From CAWCDJ01 sp963836015 (GTDB lineage: Bacteria; Acidobacteriota; Terriglobia; Bryobacterales; Bryobacteraceae), in the NCBI GenBank assembly GCA_963836015.1, contig CAWIIF010000002.1, forward strand, positions 124,001 through 188,000: a stretch of DNA of 64,000 nucleotides, written 5' to 3'. Position numbers and translations under genes: made by a program. Positions 18,205 through 25,736 of the stretch are shown piece by piece. Under the pieces are notes generated by a model. It was not told the origin of the DNA. It was given only the letters and a program-made list of their open reading frames with translations, and ran no database searches. Position 1 is the stretch's first letter, and the number at the start of each line of letters is the position of its first letter.

Positions 18205-18399
18205 TTAATAGGGGAGCATGCGCTTCAGGACAGGCTGGTCGGCCTTATCGGCGACCACGCTCTGATGAAGCTTCTTCTTGCGTTTGTGCGGCTTCGAGGT
18301 CAAGATGTGGCGGCCGAACGCGTGGTTGCGAACCACTTTGCCCGTGCCGGTCTTCTTGAACCGCTTGGACGCACCTTTGTGAGTCTTCAGCTTAGGCAT
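18205..18399 (-). CDS. rpmI: 50S ribosomal protein L35
   Basis: 64 aa, normal for L35: MPKLKTHKGASKRFKKTGTG, then KVVRNHAFGRHILTSKPHKR and KKKLHQSVVADKADQPVLKRMLPY. It begins 40 bp downstream of the cysteine desulfurase stop. infC, which normally precedes rpmI, is absent from this position. Confidence 0.97.
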   Translation of the reverse strand: MPKLKTHKGASKRFKKTGTGKVVRNHAFGRHILTSKPHKRKKKLHQSVVADKADQPVLKRMLPY

Positions 18400-18439
18400 A
18401 GAAATTCTGGGGTCTTCTCGAACAGGAAAGACTCACCGA

Positions 18440-19564
18440 TTATAGCATGGGTGAAAGCGCCCGCAATTTGCGCACCGATTCGACCACTCGGCCCGCCGCG
18501 TAATCCACCTCTTCTTCGGTGGTAAAGCGCCCCAGGCCGAAGCGCACCGACGAGTGGGCGCGGTCGTCCGAAAGGCCGAGCGCGCGCAGGACGTGGCTCG
18601 GCTCCACGGTGGCGGAGGTGCAGGCCGACCCGGTGGAGAGAGCGATCTCCGGCATGCTCAGGATGAGGGTCTCCGCGTCCACGCCGTCAAAGCTCACGTT
18701 GAGATTTCCGGGCAGGCGCTGCTCCATCGACCCGTTCACCGACACGCCCTCCAGCGCGTTTTCGAGGAGCCCTTTCAGACGGTCGCGCAGGCGGCCGGCG
18801 CGGGCGGCTTCGTCCTCCATTTCCCGGGCGCACAGGGCGCAGGCCTCGCCAAATCCCACGATGGCCGGCACGTTCAGCGTGCCCGAGCGCAGGCCGGATT
18901 CGTGGCCGCCGCCATCCATCTGGGGAGTGAGCCGGACGCGTTTGCGGCGCACATAGAGCGCGCCCACGCCCTTCGGCCCGTACAGCTTGTGCGCGCTGAA
19001 CGACATCAGGTCCACGTGTCCCACGTTCACCGGCACTTTGCCGAAGGCCTGGGCCGCGTCGCAATGGAAGAGCGCGCCGGTCTCGCGGCAAATTGCGCCG
19101 ATCTCGTCCACCGGCTGGATGACGCCGATCTCGTTATTGGCCCACATGACGCTCACCAGGGTCGGCTCGGGACGGATCGCGGCGCGGAGCTCCTCGAGAT
19201 CGATCAGGCCATCCGGCCGCGGACGGAGAACGGTCAAGCGGCCGGCGGCCCGTTTGGCCGGGTCGAGCACCGCTTTGTGCTCCGTAGCCAGGGTGACGAT
19301 GTGCACGGCGCCGGCGCCCTTGATCGCCAGGTTGTTCGACTCGGTGGCGCCGCTGGTGAAGACGATCTCCCGCGGCCCGGCGCCCGCCAGTTCGGCCACA
19401 CGCCGGCGGGCAAGCTCCACCGCTTTCTCGGCTTCCCACCCGAAGCGGTGTCCGCGGCTGGCGGCGTTGCCGAATTTCGGCCCGAAGAACGGCAGCATGG
19501 CCTCCAGGACGCGGGGGTCCACGGGGGTGGTGGCGTGGTAATCCAGGTAAACCGGCGGGTGCAT
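18440..19564 (-). CDS. iscS: cysteine desulfurase (IscS/NifS type)
   Basis: 374 aa. ATG 19564 with GGGAG six bases upstream; a longer frame from 19633 overlaps clpS. PLP aminotransferase class V fold: YLDYHATTPVDPRV, TSGATESNNLAIKG, the HCDAAQAFGK loop, the PLP lysine in SAHKLYGPKGVGALY, RSGTLNVPAIVG, and the catalytic Cys in LSTGSACTSATVEPSHVLRA. It takes sulfur from cysteine for Fe-S clusters and thio-modified tRNA. No iscU, iscA or suf genes adjoin it, so its main acceptor is not evident. It could also serve tRNA thiolation. Confidence 0.9.
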   Translation of the reverse strand: MHPPVYLDYHATTPVDPRVLEAMLPFFGPKFGNAASRGHRFGWEAEKAVELARRRVAELAGAGPREIVFTSGATESNNLAIKGAGAVHIVTLATEHKAVLDPAKRAAGRLTVLRPRPDGLIDLEELRAAIRPEPTLVSVMWANNEIGVIQPVDEIGAICRETGALFHCDAAQAFGKVPVNVGHVDLMSFSAHKLYGPKGVGALYVRRKRVRLTPQMDGGGHESGLRSGTLNVPAIVGFGEACALCAREMEDEAARAGRLRDRLKGLLENALEGVSVNGSMEQRLPGNLNVSFDGVDAETLILSMPEIALSTGSACTSATVEPSHVLRALGLSDDRAHSSVRFGLGRFTTEEEVDYAAGRVVESVRKLRALSPML

Positions 19565-19611
19565 GCGCTCACTCCCATTGTGGCGCGAAATGGCGGATAC
19601 TGGTCGTACGA

Positions 19612-19932
19612 GTGCCAAAGCCTTCGATTTCACCGGAAACCGAGACCCTCGAGCGCGAACAGAACGTCCCGCTGTACCGCGTGGTGCTGCTCGACGATAA
19701 CGATCACACCTACGATTATGTGATCGAAATGCTGCAGAAGATCTTCATCTTCACGCTCGACCAGGCCTACCGACACGCGGAGGAAGTGGACCGCTGCGGA
19801 CGCACCGTCCTCATCATTTGCGAGCTGCCGCAAGCGGAGTTCGCCCGCGACCAGATTCACTCCTACGGAGCGGACTGGCGGCTGCCCCGGTCGAAGGGAT
19901 CGATGTCGGCTGTCGTGGAGCCGGCCGGGTAG
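19612..19932 (+). CDS. clpS: ATP-dependent Clp protease adaptor ClpS
   Basis: 106 aa from a GTG start. Core ClpS motifs are LYRVVLLDDNDHTYDYVIEM, then the helix HAEEVDRCGRTVLIICELPQAEFARDQI. These form the N-degron pocket and the ClpA-binding face. It delivers N-end-rule substrates to ClpAP. No clpA adjoins it. It is divergent from the cysteine desulfurase across 47 bp. Confidence 0.9.
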   Translation: MPKPSISPETETLEREQNVPLYRVVLLDDNDHTYDYVIEMLQKIFIFTLDQAYRHAEEVDRCGRTVLIICELPQAEFARDQIHSYGADWRLPRSKGSMSAVVEPAG

Positions 19933-19955
19933 GCGACCCACGGTATTATAGAGAA

Positions 19956-20903
19956 ATGAAGCTTTTTCGTTGCCTACTGTTGGTGTGCCCGGCGGCCTGT
20001 CTGCTGGCCCAGACGCCTCCGCCGAAGCCGGCAGAGGCGGCGCCCCCCGCAAAACCCGGGATCAACCTGTCGGTCGATAAGACCCCCCCGGCGATGCCCG
20101 AAGTTCCGCCCGACACCGTGGTGCTGACCGTCGGAGACATAAAACTCACGGCCGCCCAGTTCGACCAGATCATCAGCGTACTGCCCGCGCAATACCAGGC
20201 TGCCGCGCGCGGCCCGGGGCGGAAGCAGTTTGCCGACAACCTGGTCCGCATGCTGGTGCTGGCCCAGGAAGGCAGACGCCGCAAGCTGGACGAGACACCG
20301 ACCTATCAGTCGCAAGCCATGTTCGAGCAGGCCAATGTCCTGGCGGGCCTGACGTATAAGGAGATCAGCAAAGAGAACAAGGTCGACGACGCGGAGATGC
20401 AGAAGTATTACGACGCGCACAAGGCGGAGTTCGAAGAGGTGCAGGCGCGCCACATCCTGATCCGCATGCAGGGGTCGCCGCTGGCCGTGAAGCCGGGCCA
20501 GAAGGACCTGACCGATGCGGAAGCCCTGGCCAAGGCGCAGGACCTGCGCAACAAGCTGGTGGGCGGGGCGGATTTCGCGGCGCTGGCGATGCAGGAATCG
20601 GACGACAACACCACCGCCCCCCGCGGCGGCGACCTGGGCTTCTTCCACCATAACCAGATGGTGCCGGCCTTCGACGAAGCGGCTTTCAAGCTGAATGTCG
20701 GCGAGTTGAGCGAGCCGGTGAAGACGCCGTTCGGCTATCACCTCATCAAGGTCGAGGCCAAACGAACCAAGAGCCTGGAGGATATGAAGCCGGAGCTGGA
20801 AAAACGCCTCGGCCCGGAGGTCGCTCAGAAAGCCATGGATGAAATGGAGAAGAAGAGCAACGTGGTGCTCGATCCGACCTTCTTCAACCTCCCCAAAAAG
20901 TAA
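19956..20903 (+). CDS. exported PpiC-type (parvulin) peptidyl-prolyl isomerase
   Basis: 315 aa. ATG 19956 gives a signal peptide (MKLFRCLLLVCPAACLLAQ). A proline-rich linker precedes a SurA-like chaperone region (about 55-155). The parvulin domain (about 165-285) shows VQARHILIRMQGSPL, DFAALAMQESDD, RGGDLGFFHHNQMVPAFDEAAF and PFGYHLIKVE. It likely folds or escorts exported proteins in the periplasm. It ends one base before the zinc-ribbon gene, so the two are probably co-transcribed. Confidence 0.88.
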   Translation: MKLFRCLLLVCPAACLLAQTPPPKPAEAAPPAKPGINLSVDKTPPAMPEVPPDTVVLTVGDIKLTAAQFDQIISVLPAQYQAAARGPGRKQFADNLVRMLVLAQEGRRRKLDETPTYQSQAMFEQANVLAGLTYKEISKENKVDDAEMQKYYDAHKAEFEEVQARHILIRMQGSPLAVKPGQKDLTDAEALAKAQDLRNKLVGGADFAALAMQESDDNTTAPRGGDLGFFHHNQMVPAFDEAAFKLNVGELSEPVKTPFGYHLIKVEAKRTKSLEDMKPELEKRLGPEVAQKAMDEMEKKSNVVLDPTFFNLPKK

Positions 20904-20904
20904 C

Positions 20905-21216
20905 GTGACGACCCGGAAACTGGAGCTTGCCTGCCCGGTGTGCGGCTCTCAAGCCGTGTTCTACAGTTGCACGCCCAACTGCTGCTTCAACCATGTGTGC
21001 TCAGACTGCGGGACGACCTTCGAGCCGCTGACGGCTGCGACGGGCAAAATGGTTTCCGGGGTCGTCCCGCCCGACCCCCTGCCAGAGGCCGCCGATCCGA
21101 CGGCGGCCTGCGCCAAGTGCGATTCCACGGCGGTCTACCTGGCCGGGGATCAGGCGGTCTGCGCCCACTGCGGTGCGGTCCTGACCATCGAGCTGACCGA
21201 AATCTGTCCCGGGTAA
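20905..21216 (+). CDS. small double zinc-ribbon protein
   Basis: 103 aa from GTG 20905, immediately after the isomerase stop. Cysteine pairs suggest two zinc ribbons: CPVCG ... CCFNHVCSDCG, then CAKCD ... CAHCG. No signal peptide. The function is not recognised; such proteins may bind nucleic acid or act as metal-binding scaffolds. Coupling to the PpiC gene is inferred from the 1-bp spacing. Confidence 0.6.
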   Translation: MTTRKLELACPVCGSQAVFYSCTPNCCFNHVCSDCGTTFEPLTAATGKMVSGVVPPDPLPEAADPTAACAKCDSTAVYLAGDQAVCAHCGAVLTIELTEICPG

Positions 21217-21226
21217 CCACCCGGGC

Positions 21227-21255
21227 TTGACTCTTTTCGATAAACATCCCATACT
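21227..21255 (+). promoter_or_regulatory. candidate sigma-70-type promoter of TonB receptor gene
   Basis: TTGACT at 21227-21232 and CATACT at 21250-21255 are 17 bp apart. The start would leave an mRNA leader of about 105 bases before ATG 21369, which has AAGGAG about 9 bases upstream. No riboswitch was recognised in the leader. A 7-bp GC-rich stem (21208-21225) at the end of the zinc-ribbon gene has no T-run. Confidence 0.4.
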
Positions 21256-21368
21256 TGATCGAGTAATGGGACTATCCCTCCAGCTAACCCCCTTTCAACG
21301 CTGTTGTTGCCGCTAAAGCTCTGTCTTCTATTTCTGTAGCAATCAACAGATCTGTAAGGAGTTATAAG

Positions 21369-24300
21369 ATGAGGCGATGGCTGTTATTTTTCTTGCTGAC
21401 GGTTCCGGCGGCGGCCCAGCTGGCGTCGATCACCGGAGTCGTGGCCGACCGGTCCGGATTGCCGGTCGGGGCTGCGGTCGTCCATATCACGAACAACGAA
21501 ACCGGACTCGTCCGAAATCTCGTTACCGACGACGCCGGCCGCTACTCGGCGCCCGGCCTGGCAGTCGGGCAATACCAGGTGACCGCTTCCAAGGATGGTT
21601 TCCGCTCCGCCCGGAAGACGGGAGTCACCCTGGTGGTGGGCCAGGAAATGCCCATCGATCTGACGCTCGAAGTCGGCGAGGTTCACGACACAGTGACGGT
21701 GGAGTCGGAGCCGAACCAGGTGAACCTGTCCACGGAGCAGGTCTCCGGGCTGGTTGGGGAGCGCCAGATCAAGGATCTTCCACTGAATGGCCGCAGCTAT
21801 GACGGCCTGATGACCCTGAAAGCCGGCGTGGTGAATTACTCCTCGCAGCGGTCCGGCTCGATCGGCACTTCCAACTCGGCAGTGGGCAACATGTTCGCGG
21901 TCTCGGGGCGGCGGCCGCAGGAGAATCTGTTTCTGCTGAACGGGATCGAGTATACCGGCGCGTCGGAGATCAACGTCACTCCGGGCGGCGCCAGCGGCCA
22001 GCTTCTGGGGGTGGAGGCGGTGCGCGAATTCAACGTGGTGACGGACGTTTACGGCGCGCAGTACGGGAAACGGCCCGGCGCGCAGGTCAGTATCGTCACG
22101 GCTTCCGGCGCCAACCAGGTGCACGGCTCGGTGTACGAGTTCCTGCGCAACAGCGCCCTGGATGCCCGCAACTTCTTCGACTTCGGCTCGATTCCGCAAT
22201 TCCAGCGCAACGAGTTCGGGGGAGCCGTGGGCGGCCCGATCCGCAAGGACCGCACCTTCGTTTTCGGCAATTACGAGGGTTTCCGCCAGCGCCTGGGATT
22301 GAGCGACGTCACGCTGGTGCCGGACCAGAACGCCCGCGCCGGCTACCTGCCGGATGCACAGGGCAACCTGGTGCATGTGGGCATTACGCCGGCGGCCAAA
22401 GCGCTTCTGCCGCTGTGGCCGGAACCGAACGGGCCCAGCCTCGGCGGGGGGATCGGCGAGGCGTTCAGCAACCCGCTCCAAAGCATTCGCGAGGATTTCG
22501 GCACTGTCCGGCTGGATCACACGTTCTCCGAAAAGGACTCCCTGTTCGGGGTCTACACGATCGACGACAGCGCCGACGACACGCCGACGGCCAATCCGCT
22601 GAGCCGTGTATTCGAGGCGCTTCGCGAGCAGGTTCTGAGCCTGCAGGAGACGCACGTATTCTCGGCGACGGCCTTGAACACGGTCAGGGCCGGCTTTTCC
22701 CGCGGCGGATACTACTTCACCGGCTCGACTCCGGTCAACGTGCCCGGCTTTGTACAGGGCGCTCCGGTCGGCGCGGTGGTGATCGGCGGAGGCACGGCGC
22801 TCAACGGCGCATCGCAGATCACCTTGGCCGGAACCAACGCCGGCAGCAATCTGACGGCGGTGCGCAATCTGCTTACCTGGGAGGACCACGTCAACCTGCG
22901 GCGGGGGGTTCACCAGCTCGAGTTCGGGGTGTGGGTACAGCGCATACAGAGTAACGACAACCTGGCGCAGAACCAGTTCGGGCAGGCATCGTTCGGCAGC
23001 CTGGCGAGCTTCCTCGCGGGGACCGTCTCGACGTTCACCGTGGTGCCTGGCTCCACGCCGCTCGGCTGGCGGTCGACCGAGGCCGCCGAGTACGTGCAGG
23101 ATTCCATCCGCGTGACGCCCGCTCTTCAATTGTCGCTGGGACTGCGCATCGAGCATTCGAACGGGATGAACGAGGCGCACGGCCGCGCGGCGAACTACCT
23201 TTTCGACGCCAATGGCGTGATTCAGACCGAGCCGCATGTCGGGGACTCCGTGTTCACCCTGAATCACGGGAAGTTCCTGCCGCAGCCGCGCGCGGCGATC
23301 GCCTGGGACCCCTTCGGCAAACAGCGAACCGTGATCCACGCCGGATTCGGGATGTTTCACCAGCAGCTCGATGCCATCAGCTACCGCCTGGATCAAAACG
23401 GCCCCTTCAACCCCACGGTCTCGCTGAAAAACGTCCCTCTGGACGGGCTTCTGATCGTACCGGGCGCGGCGCTTCCCTCGGGGAGCAAGCCCACACCCAG
23501 CGGGATTCAGCCGGACGCGAGAATTCCCACGGTGCTCTCTTACAACTTCAAGATCGAGCAGCAGCTCGGGGCGGCGAGCGCGGTGGCTGTCGGGTACGTA
23601 GGATCGCGCGGATACCATGAGATTCTGGCGCTGGACGCGAATCTGCCGGTACCTGCCTTCTGGGACGGACAGATCTACTTTGCGCCGGGCTCGCCGCTGG
23701 CGAATCCGAACGTCGGCAACACTACCACGTGGTGGTCGAACGGGGCGAGCAGCTACAACGCCCTGCAGATCGACGTAAACCGGCGTTCGAGCAAGGGGCT
23801 GCAGTTCCGCGCCGTCTACACGTTTTCGAAGAGCCTGGACGATGGAAGCGCCTGGAACAGCAGCGTGGCCGCCAACGCCCCCGGCTTCGTGATGTACCCG
23901 CTCAATCCGCGCATCGACTGGGGCCTGTCGACCTACGACGTGCGGCACTCGGTGGTGATCAACGGAACGTACGAGCTTCCCCTGGGGCGCGGGAAGACGT
24001 TTCTGAAGAGCGTCAACCGCACGTGGGACAAGTTGATCGGCGGATGGACGCTGGCGGGCATCGGAACCTTCCAGTCGGGATTCCCGTTTACGCCGCAGCT
24101 GGGCTTCAATCCGTCGAACGACGGCGACACCCGCAATCCGGTGCGGCCGTCGTGGAATCCGGCATTCAGCGGGCCGGTGATTTTAGGCGGCCCGAACGGC
24201 TATTTCAATCCGGCGGCATTTGTGATTCCGGCGAATGGAACCTACGGCAACGTCGGCCGGGACACGCTGATCGGTCCGGGGAGCGCCACGGTGGATCTGT

Positions 24301-24509
24301 CGGTGTCGAAGCAAGCCGCGCTCACGGAACGCGTCAAGCTGCAGTTCCGCGGCGAGTTCTTCAACCTCCTGAACCACGCCAATTTCAGCACACCCAATAC
24401 AGTGGTATTCTCGTCGGCCGGCTCGGGAGCCTCGCCAACTGCGGGCGTAATTACGGCGACCTCGACGAACTCAAGACAGGTCCAGTTCGCGATGAAGGTG
24501 CTGTTCTGA
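21369..24509 (+). CDS. TonB-dependent receptor (Oar-like) with carboxypeptidase-regulatory-like domain
   Basis: 1046 aa, complete. Signal peptide MRRWLLFFLLTVPAAAQ. Residues about 20-105 are the regulatory-like beta domain (ITGVVADRSGLPVGAAVVHI ... GRYSAPGLAVGQYQVTASKDGFRSA). The plug-like region includes IKDLPLNGRSYDGLMTLKAG, SVSGRRPQENLFLLNGIEYT and YGAQYGKRPGAQVSIVTASGANQVHGSVYEF-type motifs. The barrel follows, ending in VQFAMKVLF with a terminal Phe, as expected for Bam insertion. Outer-membrane uptake or binding; substrate unknown. It has its own promoter-like region and ends 13 bases before the convergent peroxiredoxin gene. Confidence 0.9.
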   Translation: MRRWLLFFLLTVPAAAQLASITGVVADRSGLPVGAAVVHITNNETGLVRNLVTDDAGRYSAPGLAVGQYQVTASKDGFRSARKTGVTLVVGQEMPIDLTLEVGEVHDTVTVESEPNQVNLSTEQVSGLVGERQIKDLPLNGRSYDGLMTLKAGVVNYSSQRSGSIGTSNSAVGNMFAVSGRRPQENLFLLNGIEYTGASEINVTPGGASGQLLGVEAVREFNVVTDVYGAQYGKRPGAQVSIVTASGANQVHGSVYEFLRNSALDARNFFDFGSIPQFQRNEFGGAVGGPIRKDRTFVFGNYEGFRQRLGLSDVTLVPDQNARAGYLPDAQGNLVHVGITPAAKALLPLWPEPNGPSLGGGIGEAFSNPLQSIREDFGTVRLDHTFSEKDSLFGVYTIDDSADDTPTANPLSRVFEALREQVLSLQETHVFSATALNTVRAGFSRGGYYFTGSTPVNVPGFVQGAPVGAVVIGGGTALNGASQITLAGTNAGSNLTAVRNLLTWEDHVNLRRGVHQLEFGVWVQRIQSNDNLAQNQFGQASFGSLASFLAGTVSTFTVVPGSTPLGWRSTEAAEYVQDSIRVTPALQLSLGLRIEHSNGMNEAHGRAANYLFDANGVIQTEPHVGDSVFTLNHGKFLPQPRAAIAWDPFGKQRTVIHAGFGMFHQQLDAISYRLDQNGPFNPTVSLKNVPLDGLLIVPGAALPSGSKPTPSGIQPDARIPTVLSYNFKIEQQLGAASAVAVGYVGSRGYHEILALDANLPVPAFWDGQIYFAPGSPLANPNVGNTTTWWSNGASSYNALQIDVNRRSSKGLQFRAVYTFSKSLDDGSAWNSSVAANAPGFVMYPLNPRIDWGLSTYDVRHSVVINGTYELPLGRGKTFLKSVNRTWDKLIGGWTLAGIGTFQSGFPFTPQLGFNPSNDGDTRNPVRPSWNPAFSGPVILGGPNGYFNPAAFVIPANGTYGNVGRDTLIGPGSATVDLSVSKQAALTERVKLQFRGEFFNLLNHANFSTPNTVVFSSAGSGASPTAGVITATSTNSRQVQFAMKVLF

Positions 24510-24522
24510 AATGCGTCCGGCT

Positions 24523-25065
24523 CTATTTCGCGGTCTGTGCCCGGTGCGCTTCGCGGCTGCATGCGTCGGAGGCGCCGGTGGGGTCGATCGCGGAACTCCC
24601 TTCTTCGATGTAGGTGATCTTTCCCTCCTTGTCGATCACGAAAGTGGCCCGGTTGGCCACTCCGGCCGCCGGGATCAACACACCGTAGGCAGCCGAGACT
24701 TCGCGCTTGGCGAAATCACTGAGCATGGGGACGGTGATGTTGTTCTTGGCGGCAAATTCCTTTTGGGAGGGAGTGTTGTCCGTGCTGATTCCGAAAACCT
24801 TGGTGCCCGTCTCGTTGAATTTAGCAATACCAGCCTGGTATGCCTGGAATTCCTTGGTTCAACCACCGGTGAAGGCGGCCGGATAGAACGCCAGTACGAC
24901 GACGCTCTTGCCGCGGAAGTCGGAGAGTTTAACGGTCTCGCCGGTGGTGGAGCGCAGCGCGAAGTCGGGCGCCGTATCCCCCACCTTCAAGTGAGTGTGA
25001 GGCGGTTGAACCGCCTGGGCGAACATGGCGGCTGCGGAAAGCAAGCCGAGTGTAAGCATCCTCAT
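24523..25065 (-). CDS. peroxiredoxin with in-frame TGA at the peroxidatic cysteine (probable selenoprotein)
   Basis: 180 aa if TGA at 24859-24861 is read as selenocysteine (residue 69). The start ATG 25065 (or 25059) gives signal peptide MRMLTLGLLSAAAMFAQ, preceded by GGAA. The AhpC/TSA fold is intact on both sides: VGDTAPDFALRSTTGETVKL, VVVLAFYPAAFTGG, then TGA, then TKEFQAYQAGIAKF, VFGISTDNTPSQKEFA, VPMLSDFAKREVSAAYGVL, RATFVIDKEGKITYIEEGSS. In the family the residue between FTGG/FTPG and TKE is the peroxidatic Cys. The only Cys is near the C-terminus (DACSREA), a possible resolving residue. A hairpin suited to a bacterial SECIS follows the TGA. The alternative is a point nonsense mutation, but the exact position, intact frame and hairpin argue against decay. 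Confidence 0.75.
24824..24843 (-). promoter_or_regulatory. candidate bacterial SECIS hairpin after the TGA codon
   Basis: On the minus strand GCATACCA and TGGTATTGC pair (eight pairs with one bulged U in the 3' arm) around the loop GGC. The first loop G is 24 bases after the TGA. The known bacterial SECIS pattern is a stem-loop 16-37 bases after the UGA with G in the first loop positions. The codons in and after the stem (GGT ATT GCT AAA) are A/T-ending, unlike the rest of this GC-rich gene set. Confidence 0.6.
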
Positions 25066-25106
25066 ATGGGTTCCAGAGTACATCAGTTCGATTCCAAATT
25101 AATCTA

Positions 25107-25135
25107 TTGCCTGTAAATGATACAGGTGCTATCTT
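25107..25135 (+). promoter_or_regulatory. promoter with palindromic spacer, for the gene at 25303
   Basis: TTGCCT (25107-25112) and TATCTT (25130-25135) are 17 bp apart. An inverted repeat CCTGT-7-ACAGG (25110-25126) fills the spacer, a likely place for a regulator to bind. Transcription would start near 25142. The same divergent region must hold the promoter of the peroxiredoxin gene, whose elements I cannot assign. Confidence 0.5.
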
Positions 25136-25141
25136 AAAGGT

Positions 25142-25262
25142 GACGTGGATTGATTTAGGGCGCTTCGCCCGGCTAATTGCAACCACGAAAAAAAGTGCTA
25201 AAGGCGAGTCGGTCTGTTCAAAAACATTTCGACCCTGGCGCCTTTGGGCTCCAGGGTTTTTT
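25142..25262 (+). promoter_or_regulatory. structured mRNA leader with competing helix and terminator (riboswitch-like)
   Basis: A GGGCG/CGCCC hairpin (25158-25170) is followed by AAAGGCG (25200-25206), able to pair with CGCCTTT (25239-25245). This helix encloses a small stem-loop, GTCG/CGAC (25208-25233) with inner TGTT/AACA. CGCCTTT also lies inside the terminator hairpin at 25233-25262, and GCC within it is one strand of the inner terminator stem. The two folds cannot both form fully, as in transcription attenuators and riboswitches. No known riboswitch class was recognised. Confidence 0.5.
25233..25262 (+). terminator. intrinsic terminator inside the leader
   Basis: CCCTGG (25233-25238) pairs with CCAGGG (25251-25256), extended inside by GCC/GGC around loop TTTG, and is followed directly by six T residues. 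It lies upstream of the gene at 25303, not after a gene, so it acts as an attenuator. Confidence 0.8.
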
Positions 25263-25302
25263 GTCGTTTGGACAGCCGCCTTCGCCGGATGCTGGAGGGT
25301 CA

Positions 25303-25719
25303 ATGAGCGTCTGGCTTGAATCCGCACCAGTCGATCCCTCGCTGAGTGGACGCGAAGGGGAGTTGGTTTCGGTTTCGATTTGCATCAACCCGCGCGACCT
25401 GGAATCGCTGTTGGAATCCCTGGCGCAGGTCAGTTTCCCGATTAATCCGCAAATTTATCACGATGCCGCGATGGTCTATCGCTATTCGGACCAGCATGAG
25501 GAGGCCGAGGCGGCCACTCTGGTGGAATTTCCCGCTTATGCCGGAAGGTTGGACGAGGTCCGCAGGTCGCTCGAGGCGTACGGATTAGACCCATCCGGTA
25601 TACAGGTGACCAGCATGCTGGCGGAGATTCACGCGGAACATCCGATCGAACCGGCGCCGGCAGGAGCGAAGTACGTCGGACGGTACCGGTTGAAGCGGCG
25701 GACTGCTGGAGCGGCGTGA
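25303..25719 (+). CDS. unknown protein under attenuator-like leader
   Basis: 138 aa; ATG 25303 has GGAGGG (25294-25299) close upstream. No signal peptide, no cysteine cluster beyond one Cys (VSICINPRDLESLLESLAQV). The order strand-helix-strand (LVSVSICINP, DLESLLESLAQ, EAEAATLVEFPAYAGRLDEV, RRSLEAYG) could be a ferredoxin-like fold, but no family is recognised. It is the only gene downstream of the structured leader; the next gene is convergent. Its regulation is likely the best clue to its role. Confidence 0.6.
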   Translation: MSVWLESAPVDPSLSGREGELVSVSICINPRDLESLLESLAQVSFPINPQIYHDAAMVYRYSDQHEEAEAATLVEFPAYAGRLDEVRRSLEAYGLDPSGIQVTSMLAEIHAEHPIEPAPAGAKYVGRYRLKRRTAGAA

Positions 25720-25736
25720 AGGGATGCGGCGGGCTG

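Noticed and set aside
18440..19564. The cysteine desulfurase as a selenium-delivery partner for the selenoprotein.
   Set aside because: It is 5 kb away, in a different gene group, and has ordinary IscS features; no evidence ties it to selenium.
24523..25083. Reading the peroxiredoxin as a pseudogene or as two small genes.
   Set aside because: The only lesion is a TGA exactly at the peroxidatic Cys codon, both halves stay in frame and conserved, and a fitting hairpin follows. Kept as a selenoprotein with the caveat that sel genes are not in the window.
25107..25319. A 70-residue open frame across the structured leader (possible leader peptide).
   Set aside because: No ribosome binding site, no run of regulatory codons, and it overlaps the terminator and the next start; RNA structure explains the region better.
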